Origin: Erodium maritimum
Taxonomy: Eukaryota; Streptophyta; Magnoliopsida; Geraniales; Geraniaceae
Reading direction: 5' to 3'
Length of the DNA stretch: 64,000 bases
Assembly (NCBI GenBank): GCA_963921825.1
Contig: OY997590.1
Span: forward strand, 57,526,012 to 57,590,011
The position numbers were made by a program, and so were the translations under genes. Shown here piece by piece: positions 34,897 to 47,253 of this stretch. Position 1 is the stretch's first letter, and every line of letters begins with the position of its first letter. The notes beneath the pieces are model-generated. The model was not told where the DNA came from. It saw only the letters and a program-made list of their open reading frames with translations, and did no database searches.

Positions 34897-35877
34897 TGTA
34901 ATAACCACTTCTGGTCAACGTCAGTCAAACCTGCGAAAAACAGGAAAATTTAAAAAATTTAAGACAGACACTTAACTTAACTTAAATTGACCCCGAGGGT
35001 CATGCCGGACTTAAGTTGACCCCGTTATCGACTAAAATGAGTTACGGGGGACTCAGGGCAACTTCCTGGTCATTTTGGGAAAGATTGATTTTTCGCTGGA
35101 AAAGTCACCCGAGCGACGTTTTGGTCCATTCGAGGACCGTTTTGGACCCGAAAAGCTTAGCCGTCGTCGTAGCGGTCTTAGTTGGGCCGTTTCCTTGAAG
35201 CCCGTCCAGTTTATTTTTTTTTTTGGGAAAAGTGCCCGTTCGGGGCCCGAAACGTCCGTTTTTCGCGAATCTGATTGGAAAATATCAACTAGATATTTTC
35301 CAAAAGGTATGGGACCCACCTTGACACTTGTCAAGTATATGGTGGTGTATTTTTTGGAGGGAAAAGGTGTGGTTGGAGAGGGTTGGCCGAGTATGGGGTA
35401 TTAAGGGAGAGAAAGTTAGTTTTGTTGTTAGTTTAATTAAATTAGAAATTAGAAGAGAGGTTTTAGAGAGAGAAGGAGAAGGAGAAGAAGAGAGAAGAAG
35501 GGAGGTTGAGCTAGGGTTTGTGATCGAGCCCTTGGATCGAGTCAAAGCAAAGAGCAATCCCGTTCCCCTCGTTCTCCTCTACGGTAATACCCGAACCGAT
35601 TCTCGTTTTGATTATTTTCAAGAGCTAGGGTTTGGTTATAAACTAAGGCTTAGGGTTGTGTAGAGTGTGGGGAGGTGTTGGATACGTTTTAGAGGTGTTT
35701 GGGGGTTTAATTTCACATTTTCCGGTGACCGGAGGCTCGGGAGGAGCTCCGGCCACCGTGGGTGGTGGCCGGCCGGCCATGTGGTGGCTGGCCGGAGGTG
35801 GCAGCAGCCACCACTTGGTGGCCGAGCCCCTCCCTCAAACCCTAGGGTCTCGGCCAAGCCTCTTGGGTGGGGCCCAC

Positions 35878-37565
35878 TGTTAGTCTTAGTGCCCGTAGTT
35901 CAATCCTAAATGTCCAAATGTATATATCATCGTTAGCAATAAAATTAAAGCGGCTTTATATTACTTATGTGTTGGAGTAATATATCGATGTGTGCTCTGA
36001 TCTATGCCCACCATGCGAATAGAACCATAGATCGAGATAGATCACACTCGATGGGTCCCTAGTCAACAAAGCTTCACTAGAAGCGACTAGTATGAAAGAT
36101 GGCTCTTTATGGCTTACGTTCTGTTAGTCATTGGAATGGGATTCCGGAGTCTGATCATAGATATCATGTGGGACATGATATTGGACGACCCGCCCTGAAT
36201 ATGTGCCATAGATTAAGTCATGAACATATTCAGTGTTGTAGCTTGTCATGTATCCTTAGACCAAGGAGTCTTTGTGATCGCTATGTAGTCAACAACCTAG
36301 TTTGACCTGAGCCTAACGTTGTCCGTAACAGGGCTTCCATAACGGCCAGGATTGGCTTGGGGACGGGCTACATGAGTGACACGAAAGACGGCTAAGGGAT
36401 TTATCCCTCATACTAAGGTATGGGAAAGATATCGGTTCTCGGCCGCTTGATCGAGAGTGACTGGAAGAATAGCATGGCCATGCACATGATACTGGGTATC
36501 ATATCTTCAGTCATCTCACATATCAAGGAACGGTGATTGAGAATAATAAGGATGACGGCTCTATGCCTTATCTCAATCAGGATATCGGAGATAAAAGGAT
36601 AATGACAGGGACGACGGAAAGGTTAGAATTGACAGGGTCGATTCGTTATGTAGTGTCAGCCAATACTAAAGTCTCGTTAGTTGCCACTTAAATAGGATCA
36701 AGTAAAATGGGATTTTACGTTGATCTATTGACATGCATAAACCTAAGGGTCACACCGGAGGATGAAACTCATTGACACATTTATGGAGAATGGCCAAAAG
36801 GGAGTTGTCTCGGGACATGACCAAAACTGGGTTTTGGGTCATGTGCCCGTAAGTGAATAGGACTTTACGGATCGAGACAAGGCTTGGAGTCTTGGGATTG
36901 ATCGCGTCGGATAATGTTGGACATTTCCGGTATGGAAGGCATGGAGGCGATGAGCGAATCACGGGACCTCGTTGGAAATGGCCACGGGTCATGTTCCAAG
37001 AGGCCCATGAAAGGCCCATGCAACCAAGGCCCATGGAACTAATTAATCAAGTCTTGATTAATTAGTACTAAGTAAGCAAGACAAGGATTAAGGTGTTGGT
37101 GATTCACCACCTAACCCAATCTTGTCTTGCCATACTTTGTCCTATTTACACCTTACTTGACACCATACTTGTCCCATGCCTTTAGTTGGACAAGTATGGG
37201 TTTTGTTATGTTTAAGTCATCTTTTTTCAACATAACAAACACAAGACAAGAATAGGAAACACATTTTCTCTCCCTCTTCCATGGCCATTTCGGGTTTGGC
37301 TAGTTTCCACCTCCATTTTTGTGTTCTTGAGTCCTCAAAGAGAAGAACTACGTGGCTTTGATTCCCATGTGGATACGTAGGCGTCTTGGAGACTCAAGTC
37401 AATCATTCGTTAACCGGTGTTCTTGTTTTGGTAAGATATAGTGCTGAATTTTTCTCTTATGAATCCATTCTTTGTTAGTTGTTTCATGGTTTTAATCGTC
37501 TCTTGGTTTGTATTGATTTTCTGCTGCGAGTTGGTTCATCTCCAACCCTACCTCGAGACCCAACA
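35878..37565 (+). repeat. Solo copia LTR (copia-1 family), 1688 bp
   Basis: It runs from TGTTAGTCTTAG to GAGACCCAACA, flanked by CCCAC at 35873-35877 and 37566-37570. The 3' LTR of the host element shows the empty site (GGGGCCCACGTGCTCGG at about 45267). It has no internal domain. It is nearly identical in layout to 3306-4872 but retains about 120 bp missing there. Confidence 0.97.
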
Positions 37566-38676
37566 CCCACGTGCTCGGTTGCTCGGGTTTTAATGTTCGG
37601 GTGGTTTAAAACGTCCCCCGGACCACTTTTTCCTAATCGAATCGAAATTTGGAATTAATTTGGAGAAGTTGTAATTAACGGGTTTTGGGAAACTTTAAAT
37701 GTTAATTAATTGACTTAGAAGTCGGAATTCAATTCCGTCAAGTGCGTTGGGTTCCTTGAAATATTCTAAGACCGTAGAAACGAAAATGGGGGCTTTTGGA
37801 GCCCCGGAAGGCAATTAACCAAAACCGGGCAGATTCGCCATGTCGGGCGAATCTGGCCCTTACGGGTCCTTTATCGGCATTATCGAATAATTGGGAAGTT
37901 TGGGAGTGACCGACATTGTCGGGGTTACGTTTGGGCGTTAAGTATGTAAATTTTTGGTTATTCGTACTAGTTTAAAAGTACTTTAAATTTGTGTTCTTTT
38001 AGATCGTGCTACGGACCGAGGCAAGGGGAAGCTCGGCGAGTGACTGAGTGTGCTTCGGGTGTTGTTGGAGCGCTTTTGGGATTGTATACGAGGTAGGGAA
38101 AAGTAGCCGGATCTCGGCCCTGATTAGGGAAAGTTAATAGTAGAATTGCATGTGACACCGGGGTGTCGTGGGTTGAGTAGATTTATTTAATTATTAGAAA
38201 AGCATGATACGGGATTGTAGCGTTCAAGAGAAAAGCATGTGACACTTAGTAGTGTCGTAGGAACAGAGAACTTAGCGATAATTGAATTACTGGAGGCATA
38301 TGACCATGCCCGGAGGTTGTTTGTGAAACTAGTGATTTTAGGACCGTTGGAGGCATCGAGTATGCCGGAGGTTGTCGTGCGTTTTATTTAATTGTTGAGT
38401 TTGGGTGGCCTTGAGAGCCTGTATTTAATTGTTGAGTTTAGGTGGCCTTGAGAGCCCGTATTTAATTGTTGAGTTTGGGTGGCCTTGAGAGCCCGTATTT
38501 AATTGTTGAGTCGGGGTGGCCATGAGAGCCGTGTATTTAATTTGGTGTCTTGAGTGGCAGTGAGTGCCCGTGGGGTTGTTGAACCCGAGTCTTGACTGTT
38601 GAGGTGTCTTGAGTGGCCTTGAGTGCCTGTGTGATTGAACTTGCCTGTGATTGTGATTGTGGTTAACTGGGGTGGT

Positions 38677-39012
38677 GAGTTCTAAAGGTCGACAGCCTGA
38701 TCCGACTTAGTGTCGATGAATTGCGAGTTCTAAAGGTCGACAGCCTGATCCGACTTAGTGTCGATGAATTGCGAGTTCTAGAGGTCGACAGCCTGATCCG
38801 ACTTAGTGTCGATGAATTGCGAGTTTTAAAGGTCGACAGCCTGATCCGACTTAGTGTCGATGAATTGCGAGTTCTAAAGGTCGACAGCCTGATCCGACTT
38901 AGTGTCGATGAATTGCGAGTTTTAAAGGTCGACAGCCTGATCCGACTTAGTGTCGAGGAATTGCGAGTTTGAAAGGTCGACAGCCTGATCCGACTTCGTG
39001 TCGAGGAATTGC
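38677..39012 (+). repeat. 48-bp tandem array in gypsy 5' LTR, seven copies
   Basis: Units such as GAGTTCTAAAGGTCGACAGC start at 38677 and repeat every 48 bp to 39012. The 3' LTR has six copies (46381-46668). Because 48 is a multiple of three, a repetitive but meaningless open frame results. Confidence 0.97.
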
Positions 39013-39581
39013 GATAGGTCGAACCCTGACCTGATTGAGATTGGTTACTGAGCAGCTGGTGTGCGATCCTTTGTGATCTTGTTTGGTGTTGTGTCGTTTC
39101 GTTCGAGTCCTTGAGGAGGTCGTCGATAGTTGTATTGGGTCTACACTGTTTTTATCGAGTGTCGAGTCTGTTGAGGAAGGTGACGGGTTGTGGGTCAGTT
39201 GGGTACTTGAGTTGGGGACTGTAGTCCCGGTGTTGGGTTTGGTTTTAGTGTTACTGGCTTTTTCTGCTAATTATGCCATAGTCAGTCTGTTATCCGTGGA
39301 GGTGAGCGAACGCTCACCCCTAGCTGCTTTTCCTACAGGTACTGATCACCGGACGGACTAGGTTAGCTCTTGAAGTTCATGGAGCTTGGAGCGGAGTCTG
39401 GTCTTTACTTTTGTTGAGTCTAGTGACGGATGTTGTACCTTGTCCACTTGTTGGGACGTTTTTGTATTGTAAATGCTATTATTTTGAGAAGTAAATGGAA
39501 ATGTCAAAGCTTTTATTGAAAACAGGTTTCAAGTGTTCATGTTTTTAAAAGTTCGCGTCCCGAGTTCGGTTCGCTGACTAT

Positions 39582-42500
39582 GCGGAGGCACAGGGTACTC
39601 CTGTCGGAGAAGACAGGAGGAGTGATGCGGGGCCGTCTGCAGGCACCCCCAGTGTTCCGCCAGTCGCGGACCCTCCAGTGATGACTGCCCTGGATGAGCT
39701 TACCAGGACCGTTCAGAGTTTGGTGGCGATCATCGCCAGCCGAGAGTCGGCTTCGCCAGCACCAGAGGCAGCCGCAGTCCCGGTGAGGGCCGCGCAGACA
39801 GAGGATCTTACCTCCCGAGCGCTACTAGATTTCCTGAAGCTCGGGATACCTGTTTTTGTCGGGGAGCCGAATCCCGACCTGGCCGAGCGATGGATAGAGC
39901 AGGTCACACGAGACTTGGACACATCGGGTGTCGAGGATGGCCGTCGGAGAGTGTCCTTCGCGGCCCATCAGCTGAGAGACAGCGCCTACCACTGGTGGGG
40001 GCGGGTGAAGGACACGGTCGGATACGACTACAGCGTATTCCAGGAGGTATTCATGGCACAGTACTTCCCCGAGTCGGCTCGGCTGGCGCGACATCGGCAG
40101 TTCTTAGACCTGGAGCAAGGGGGGATGACGGTAGGAGAGTACGAGGCCATGTTCACAGCCTTGGCCAGATTCGCGCCTGAGATGGTGACAAGCGAGACGA
40201 ACCGTTGCCTGCGGTTCCAGGACGGACTGAGGCTGGGCATCCGGAACCAGGTTCTCGCCTTGAGGATACGGAAGTATACCAACCTCGTGGACACCGCAGC
40301 TACAGTAGAGCAGGGCGCCAGGGATGCAGTCAGGAGCCGTGAGGTCCGACCTCGGCCGATCAGTTGGGCAGGGCCGTCAGACTCACGAGACTCGCGGAGG
40401 CAGAGGACCGCGGGATCCTTCCGACCACCACCTCATCAGAGTGGATCGAGACAGCAGGGGTCAGTGGCATCAGTGGGGCCAGTCGCCTCAGAGAGGAGGC
40501 CGTCATGCTATCACTGCGGGCAACCAGACCACTTACAGCGAGACTGTCCGACGAGGGGAGGAACCGCGGCAGTACCAGCTACTAGCCGGACAGGCCAGGG
40601 CTCGGGGTCAAGGGCTGACGAGATCAGCTGTTACCGATGCGGCCGGGCCGGTCACACTATGGCATGGTGCCGAGAGCAGTTGGGGGAGACATCAGTGCAG
40701 CGACCGCAGCAGTCGCGGATAGTACAGTCGCCCAGAGGTCGCCCTCGACAGGGTCAGCAGCCGAGATCATCACGGCCGTCTACGAGCGCACCAATTCCGA
40801 GACAGCAGCAGAGTCACGGGTATCCAGCAGCCAGTGCGCAAGGTCAGAGGCAGCAGGCCTCGCAAGGGAGAGTATATGCAGTCACCGACTCCAGAGCCCC
40901 AGGACCTAGCACGTACCGTGAGACCATCCAGGGTACGTGTTTGTTGTATCATTTATGGGCTTTGTTCTTGTTTGATACCGGGGCATCGCACTCTTTTATT
41001 TCGTCGGGTTGTGCTGAGAGGTTGGGGTTGAGCTTAGAGCCGTTGAGTCCACCCCTATGCCTGGACACCCCAGTTGGGGGTGGTGCATCGTTGACTAGAG
41101 TATGTCGTGCCTGCGAGATTAGAGTCGCAGACTGTCCTTGCCCTGGTGATCTTCTCGTGTTGGGGATGACTACCTTTGATGTGATTTTGGGTATGGATTG
41201 GTTGTCGAGGTACCGAGCCAACATCGATTGCTACAGACGACGAGTGACAGTGACAGTGGGCGGTACGAAGGTGACGTGCGTGCTGGGGAGTAAGAGTGGG
41301 GTCCTCCTGTCGGCGTTGTCCGCAGAGGAGGAAGTACCGGCTGTGCAGAGCCGAGAGTTACCGAGAGTGGTATGCGAGTTCCCCGAGGTCTTTCCTGAGG
41401 AGTTGAGCGGGCTGCCACCGATTCGTGAGGTGGAGTTCGGGATTGACCTAGTGCCGGGAACGGCGGCGATATCGATGGCGCCTTACAGGTTTGCGCCGGC
41501 AGAGTTGACTGAGCTGAAGCGTCAACTGGAGGAGCTTCAGCAGAAGGGGTTTATCCGTCCGAGTGCATCGCCGTGGGGAGCACCAGCACTCTTCGTGAAG
41601 AAGAAGAGTGGAGAGCTACGGATGTGTATAGATTACCGGAAGCTGAACCGGGTTACGGTGAAGAACCGGTACCCGATGCCGAGGATCGATCACTTGTTTG
41701 ACCAGTTGAGAGGGGCGACTCACTTCTCGAAGATCGATCTGCGATCCGGTTATTATCAGTTGCGAGTCCGTGAGGGGGACGTCGCAAAGACTGCATTCCG
41801 GACACGCTATGGGCATTACGAGTTCCTGGTGATGCCATTCGGACTGACGAACGCGCCAGCAGCGTTCATGGACCTGATGAACAGCATCTTCCGGCCGTAC
41901 CTGGATCAGTTTGTGGTGGTGTTCGTGGACGACATCCTAATATATTCGCAGAACGAGGCGGCGCATGAGGCACATCTGAGGGCTGTTCTGACCCTACTGC
42001 GCGAGCACCAACTATATGCCAACCGGGAGAAGTGCGAGTTCTGGCTCTCTGAGGTGAGATTCCTCGGCCACATCGTATCCCGTGACAGTATCTTGGTCGA
42101 TCCGTCGAAGATCGACGCGGTCTCGAAGTGGGCACGGTCCACGAGTGTTTTCGAGATCCGCAGCTTTCTGGGATTGGCAGGCTACTATAGGCGATTTGTC
42201 CAGGATTTTGCACGACTAGCCGCACCGATGACTCTGTTAACGCGCAAGGGTGTTGGGTTCGTGTGGACAGATGACTGTGAGCATGCGTTCGCGGAGTTGA
42301 AGACTCGACTGACTACAGCTCTAGTGTTAGTGGTGCCCGAACGAGGGTTTGGCTATGATGTTTACTGCGATGCATCCGGAGAGGGACTGGGTTGCGTGCT
42401 GATGCAGTCGGGCAGAGTTGTGGCTTATGGCTCCAGGCAGTTGAAGATACATGAGCGCAACTATCCTACCCACGACTTGGAGCTAGCAGCAGTCGTGTTT

Positions 42501-44369
42501 GCGCTAAAGAGCTGGCGATATTATCTGTACGGCGAGGGGTTTCAGGTGTTCTCGGATCACAAGAGCCTCAAGTACATATTTTCCCAGCGAGACCTGAACA
42601 TGCGTCAGCGACGGTGGATGGAACTACTCGAGGAGTACGACTTCGAGCTACACTACCACCCAGGCAAGGCGAACGTTTTCGCCGACGCCTTGAGTAGGAA
42701 GTCGGCTCCGAGCCTTGCCAGCATATCTGTCCGAGAGTGGGATATGATGGGGGAGCTGAGCACATTCGGGCTTGAGCTAGAGGAGGTTACTGGCGGTGTT
42801 GCCATGTGCTCCCTAGTGGCTCAGCCCTCACTGCTTGCCCAAGTGTTGGAGGCGCAGAGGGAGGACGTCGAAACATCAGAGATCCGCGAGAGAGTCGTCA
42901 GGGGTGACGAGGTGGTGGGCTAGCAGGACAGTACTGATTGGGGACTACGGTACCGCGGGGGGCTGTTCGTACCAGTTAAATGTAGAGATGCCGTGTTACG
43001 AGAGGCACACCATTCGCGTCTCGCAGTGCATCCGGGGGGCACCAAGATGTACCGTGACCTCAGGAGGCACTACTGGTGGCGCGGCATGAGGAGAGCAGTC
43101 GCAGAGTTTGTGTCGAGATGCCTTGTCTGTCAGCAGGTGAAGGCAGAGCATCAGCGTCCCGCGGGATTGTTACAGCCACTACCGATTGCTCAGTGGAAGT
43201 GGGAGCACATTACGATGGATTTCGTGTGTGGACTACCGAGATCGCCCAAGGGAAACGACGCCGTTTGGGTGGTAGTCGACCGGTTGACCAAGTCGGCCCA
43301 CTTTCTGGCTATGAGGATGACAGACCCGGTCGACAAGTTGAGCAGTCTGTATATCCAGGAGATAGTGCGCCTCCACGGGGTCCCGGTGTCGATAGTGTCT
43401 GACAGGGATCCCCGCTTCACGTCCAGGTTCTGGCCGAGTCTGCAGAAGGCACTGGGGACAGAGATCCTACTCAGCACAGCACATCATCCTCAGACAGACG
43501 GTCAGTCTGAGCGTACCATTCAGATCTTGGAGGACATGCTGCGAGCATGTGTGCTGGATTTCAGGGGATCTTAGGAGACCCACCTGCCATTGGCCGAGTT
43601 CGCCTACAACAACAGCTTCCAGGCTAGTATCGGGATGGCACCGTTCGAAGCGTTGTATGGTAGGCCGTGTCGGTCACCAGTATGCTGGGCAGAGGTGGGG
43701 GACAAGAGTCTGCTGGGGCCAGATCTTGTCAGAGAGACGACGGAGAAGGTCACATTGATCCGCGATCGGTTGAGGACCGCGCAGAGCCGGCAGAAGAGTT
43801 ATGCAGACAGGCGACGTCGACCTCTTGAGTTTGCAGTCGGGGATCACGTGTTCCTGAAGGTGAGCCCGAGGAAGGGGCTGGTGCGGTTCAGGCGCAGCGG
43901 GGGAAAGTTGGCTCCGAGGTACATAGGCCCGTTCCAGATCTTAGACAGAGTGGGAGCCGTGGCTTATCGTCTGGCGTTGCCACCGCAGCTTGGGAGAGTA
44001 CATAACGTCTTCCACGTATCCCAGTTGCGGCAGTACAACGCAGACCCATCCCACGTCATCGAGTGGACTGATATCGAGGTGGCTGATGATGTCTCCTATG
44101 AGGAGCAGCCGATTCGGATCATGGACACACGGCAGCAGATTCTGTGGGGAGGCAAGATTATCCGCTTGGTCCGAGTGCAGTGGAAACATCACGGAGCTGA
44201 GTCGACGTGGGAACGCGAGGACGAGGTTCGCGCGAAGTATCCCGGCCTGTTCGACTCCCGAGGTACGTCTGTTTTAAATTTCGCGGACGAAATTCCTTTA
44301 AGGGGGGTAGACTGTAATAACCACTTCTGGTCAACGTCAGTCAAACCTGCGAAAAACAGGAAAATTTAA
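39582..44369 (+). pseudogene. Ty3/gypsy gag-pol polyprotein with chromodomain, two stops
   Basis: A single frame, first ATG at 39681, open upstream into the deletion junction with no earlier ATG. Gag capsid ([16 protein letters not shown]) is followed by two zinc knuckles ([14 protein letters not shown] and [14 protein letters not shown]), protease [11 protein letters not shown] near 40970, RT with FVDDILIYS near 41920, RNase H ([16 protein letters not shown]), and integrase with its HHCC zinc region, [16 protein letters not shown] and QSERTIQ. A chromodomain ends near 44260 (VQWKHHGAESTWERED). TAG stops interrupt at 42921 and 43572. The second replaces Trp in GSWETHLPLAEF. The frame ends 57 bp inside the 3' LTR. 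Confidence 0.95.
44298..44312 (+). other. Polypurine tract of the gypsy element
   Basis: TTAAGGGGGGTAGAC directly precedes the TGTAATAACC start of the 3' LTR. It is the expected plus-strand primer. Confidence 0.85.
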
Positions 44370-46380
44370 AAATTTTAAGACAGACACTTAACTTAACTTA
44401 AATTGACCCCGAGGGTCATGCCGGACTTAAGTTGACCCCGTTATCGACTAAAATGAGTTACGGGGGACTCAGGGCAACTTCCTGGTCATTTTGGGAAAGA
44501 TTGATTTTTCGCTGGAAAAGTCACCCGAGCGACGTTTTGGTCCATTCGAGGACCGTTTTGGACCCGAAAAGCTTAGCCGTCGTCGTAGCGGTCTTAGTTG
44601 GGCCGTTTCCTTGAAGCCCGTCCAGTTTATTTTTTTTTTTGGGAAAAGTGCCCGTTCGGGGCCCGAAACGTCCGTTTTTCGCGAATCTGATTGGAAAATA
44701 TCAACTAGATATTTTCCAAAAGGTATGGGACCCACCTTGACACTTGTCAAGTATATGGTGGTGTATTTTTTGGAGGGAAAAGGTGTGGTTGGAGAGGGTT
44801 GGCCGAGTATGGGGTATTAAGGGAGAGAAAGTTAGTTTTGTTGTTAGTTTAATTAAATTAGAAATTAGAAGAGAGGTTTTAGAGAGAGAAGGAGAAGGAG
44901 AAGAAGAGAGAATAAGAGAGGTTGAGCTAGGGTTTTTGATCGAGCCCTTGGATCGAGTCAAAGCAAAGAGCAATCCCGTTCCCCTCGTTCTCCTCTACGG
45001 TAATACCCGAACCGATTCTCGTTTTGATTATTTTCAAGAGTTAGGGTTTGGTTATAAACTAAGGCTTAGGGTTGTGTAGAGTGTGGGGAGGTGTTGGAGA
45101 CGTTTTAGAGGTGTTTGGGGGTTTAATTTCACGTTTTCCGGTGACCGGAGGCTCGGGAGGAGCTCCGGCCACCGTGGGTGGTGGCTGGCCGGAGGTGGCA
45201 GCAGCCACCACTTGGTGGCCGAGCCCCTCCCTCAAACCCTAGGGTCTCGGCCAAGCCTCTTGGGTGGGGCCCACGTGCTCGGTTGCTCGGGTTTTAATGT
45301 TCGGGTGGTTTAAAACGTCCCCCGGACCACTTTTTCCTAATCGAATCGAAATTTGGAATTAATTTGGAGAAGTTGTAATTAACGGGTTTTGGGAAACTTT
45401 AAACGTTAATTAATTGACTTAGAAGTCGGAATTCAATTCCGTCAAGTGCGTTGGGTTCCTTGAAATATTCTAAGACCGTAGAAACGAAAATGGGGGCTTT
45501 TGGAGCCCCGGAAGGCAATTAACCAAAACCGGGCAGATTCGCCATGTCGGGCGAATCTGGCCCTTACGGGTCCTTTATCGGCATTATCGAATAATTGGGA
45601 AGTTTGGGAGTGACCGACATTGTCGGGGTTACGTTTGGGCGTTAAGTATGTAAATTTTTGGTTATTCGTACTAGTTTAAAAGTACTTTAAATTTGTGTTC
45701 TTTTAGATCGTGCTACGGACCGAGGCAAGGGGAAGCTCGGTGAGTGACTGAGTGTGCTTCGGGTGTTGTTGGAGCGCTTTTGGGATTGTATACGAGGTAG
45801 GGAAAAGTAGCCGGATCTCGGCCCTGATTAGGGAAAGTTAATAGTAGAATTGCATGTGACACCGGGGTGTCGTGGGTTGAGTAGATTTATTTAATTATTA
45901 GAAAAGCATGATACGGGATTGTAGCGTTCAAGAGAAAAGCATGTGACACTTAGTAGTGTCGTAGAAACAGAGAACTTAGCGATAATTGAATTACTGGAGG
46001 CATATGACCATGCCCGGAGGTTGTTTGTGAAACTAGTGATTTTAGGACCGTTGGAGGCATCGAGTATGCCGGAGGTTGTCGTGCGTTTTATTTAATTGTT
46101 GAGTTTGGGTGGCCTTGAGAGCCTGTATTTAATTGTTGAGTTTGGGTGGCCTTGAGAGCCCGTATTTAATTGTTGAGTTTGGGTGGCCTTGAGAGCCCGT
46201 ATTTAATTGTTGAGTCGGGGTGGCCATGAGAGCCGTGTATTTAATTTGGTGTCTTGAGTGGCAGTGAGTGCCCGTGGGGTTGTTGAACCCGAGTCTTGAC
46301 TGTTGAGGTGTCTTGAGTGGCCTTGAGTGCCTGTGTGATTGAACTTGCCTGTGATTGTGATTGTGGTTACCTGGGGTGGT

Positions 46381-46668
46381 GAGTTCTAAAGGTCGACAGC
46401 CTGATCCGACTTAGTGTCGATGAATTGCGAGTTCTAAAGGTCGACAGCCTGATCCGACTTAGTGTCGATGAATTGCGAGTTCTAAAGGTCGACAGCCTGA
46501 TCCGACTTAGTGTCGATGAATTGCGAGTTCTAAAGGTCGACAGCCTGATCCGACTTAGTGTCGATGAATTGCGAGTTTTAAAGGTCGACAGCCTGATCCG
46601 ACTTAGTGTCGAGGAATTGCGAGTTTGAAAGGTCGACAGCCTGATCCGACTTCGTGTCGAGGAATTGC
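46381..46668 (+). repeat. 48-bp tandem array in gypsy 3' LTR, six copies
   Basis: The same unit as at 38677-39012, one copy fewer. A shorter array of roughly 37-bp units (TTGAGTTTGGGTGGCCTTGA) lies just upstream at about 46095-46235. Confidence 0.97.
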
Positions 46669-46956
46669 GATAGGTCGAACCCTGACCTGATTGAGATTGG
46701 TTACTGAGCAGCTGGTGTGCGATCCTTTGTGATCTTATTTGGTGTTGTGTCGTTTCGTTCGAGTCCTTGAGGAGGTCGTCGATAATTGTATTGGGTCTAC
46801 ACTGTTTTTATCGAGTGTCGAGTCTGTTGAGGAAGGTGACGGGTTGTGGGTCAGTTGGGTACTTGAGTTGGGGACTGTAGTCCCGGTGTTGGGTTTGGTT
46901 TTAGTGTTACTGGCTTTTTCTGCTAATTATGCCATAGTCAGTCTGTTATCCGTGGA

Positions 46957-46994
46957 GGTGAGCGAACGCTCACCCCTAGCTGCTTTTCCTACAG
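46957..46994 (+). promoter_or_regulatory. Conserved LTR stem-loop followed by splice-acceptor-like tract
   Basis: GGTGAGCGAACGCTCACC can form an 8-bp stem with an AA loop, followed by CCTAGCTGCTTTTCCTACAG and GT. Equivalents occur at 22704-22741 and 39301-39338 (plus), and on the minus strand at 19405-19416, 25756-25767, 33599-33610 and 51449-51460 with a GAGCGAAAGCTC-type stem, CACCCC, a pyrimidine tract and a CAGG end. All lie about 280-300 bp from the LTR 3' end. The role is unknown; an LTR splice acceptor or RNA structural signal is possible. Confidence 0.6.
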
Positions 46995-47253
46995 GTACTG
47001 ATCACCGGACGGACTAGGTTAGCTCTTGAAGTTCATGGAGCTTGGAGCGGAGTCTGGTCTTTACTTTTGTTGAGTCTAGTGACGGATGTTGTACCTTGTC
47101 CACTTGTTGGGACGTTTTTGTATTGTAAATGCTATTATTTTGAGAAGTAAATGGAAATGTCAAAGCTTTTATTGAAAACAGGTTTCAAGTGTTCATGTTT
47201 TTAAAAGTTCGCGTCCCGAGTTCGGTTCGCTGAAATCGGGGCGTGACACCAAA

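Larger units (their letters stand above)
34897..39577 (+). repeat. 5' LTR of the gypsy element, truncated at its 3' edge
   Basis: It starts TGTAATAACCACTTCTGG. The last LTR bases are TTCGGTTCGCTGA, after which the 3' LTR has 15 more (AATCGGGGCGTGACA) but this copy jumps into gag. Without the nested copia LTR and its duplication it is 2988 bp, 52 bp longer than the 3' LTR. That equals one extra 48-bp repeat plus a 19-bp segment near 35769-35787, minus the missing 15, which confirms the alignment. Confidence 0.93.
34897..47248 (+). mobile_element. Nearly complete chromodomain Ty3/gypsy element (Tekay/Del-like)
   Basis: CCAAA at 34892-34896 and 47249-47253 is a perfect 5-bp TSD. The 5' LTR is 34897-39577 (including a nested copia LTR), the coding region 39582-44369 and the 3' LTR 44313-47248. 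Domain order gag, protease, RT, RNase H, integrase, chromodomain is that of a chromovirus; long LTRs near 3 kb fit the Tekay/Del clade. The LTRs differ by about 14 base changes outside repeats, by eye, so the insertion is young. The 5' LTR lacks its last 15 nt, and the primer binding site and gag start are gone. Confidence 0.95.
44313..47248 (+). repeat. 3' LTR of the gypsy element (2936 bp)
   Basis: It runs from TGTAATAACC to AATCGGGGCGTGACA and is followed by target copy CCAAA. It is complete, and serves as the reference for the empty site of the copia LTR and for the missing end of the 5' LTR. Confidence 0.97.

Noticed and set aside
35053-35663. Open frames of about 90-111 codons repeated at 44469-45079
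   Set aside because: These are the same LTR sequence in both copies of one element; they match no protein family and are noncoding LTR DNA.
35878-37565. Independent full copia element
   Set aside because: Only one LTR lies between the CCCAC target copies with no internal coding region, so it is a solo LTR.
38721-38972. Open frame with repeated RVLKVDSLIRLSVDEL units, resembling a leucine-rich repeat protein
   Set aside because: It is a translation of the 48-bp LTR tandem array; the period is a multiple of three so it stays open by construction, and the same array occurs in the partner LTR with a different copy number.
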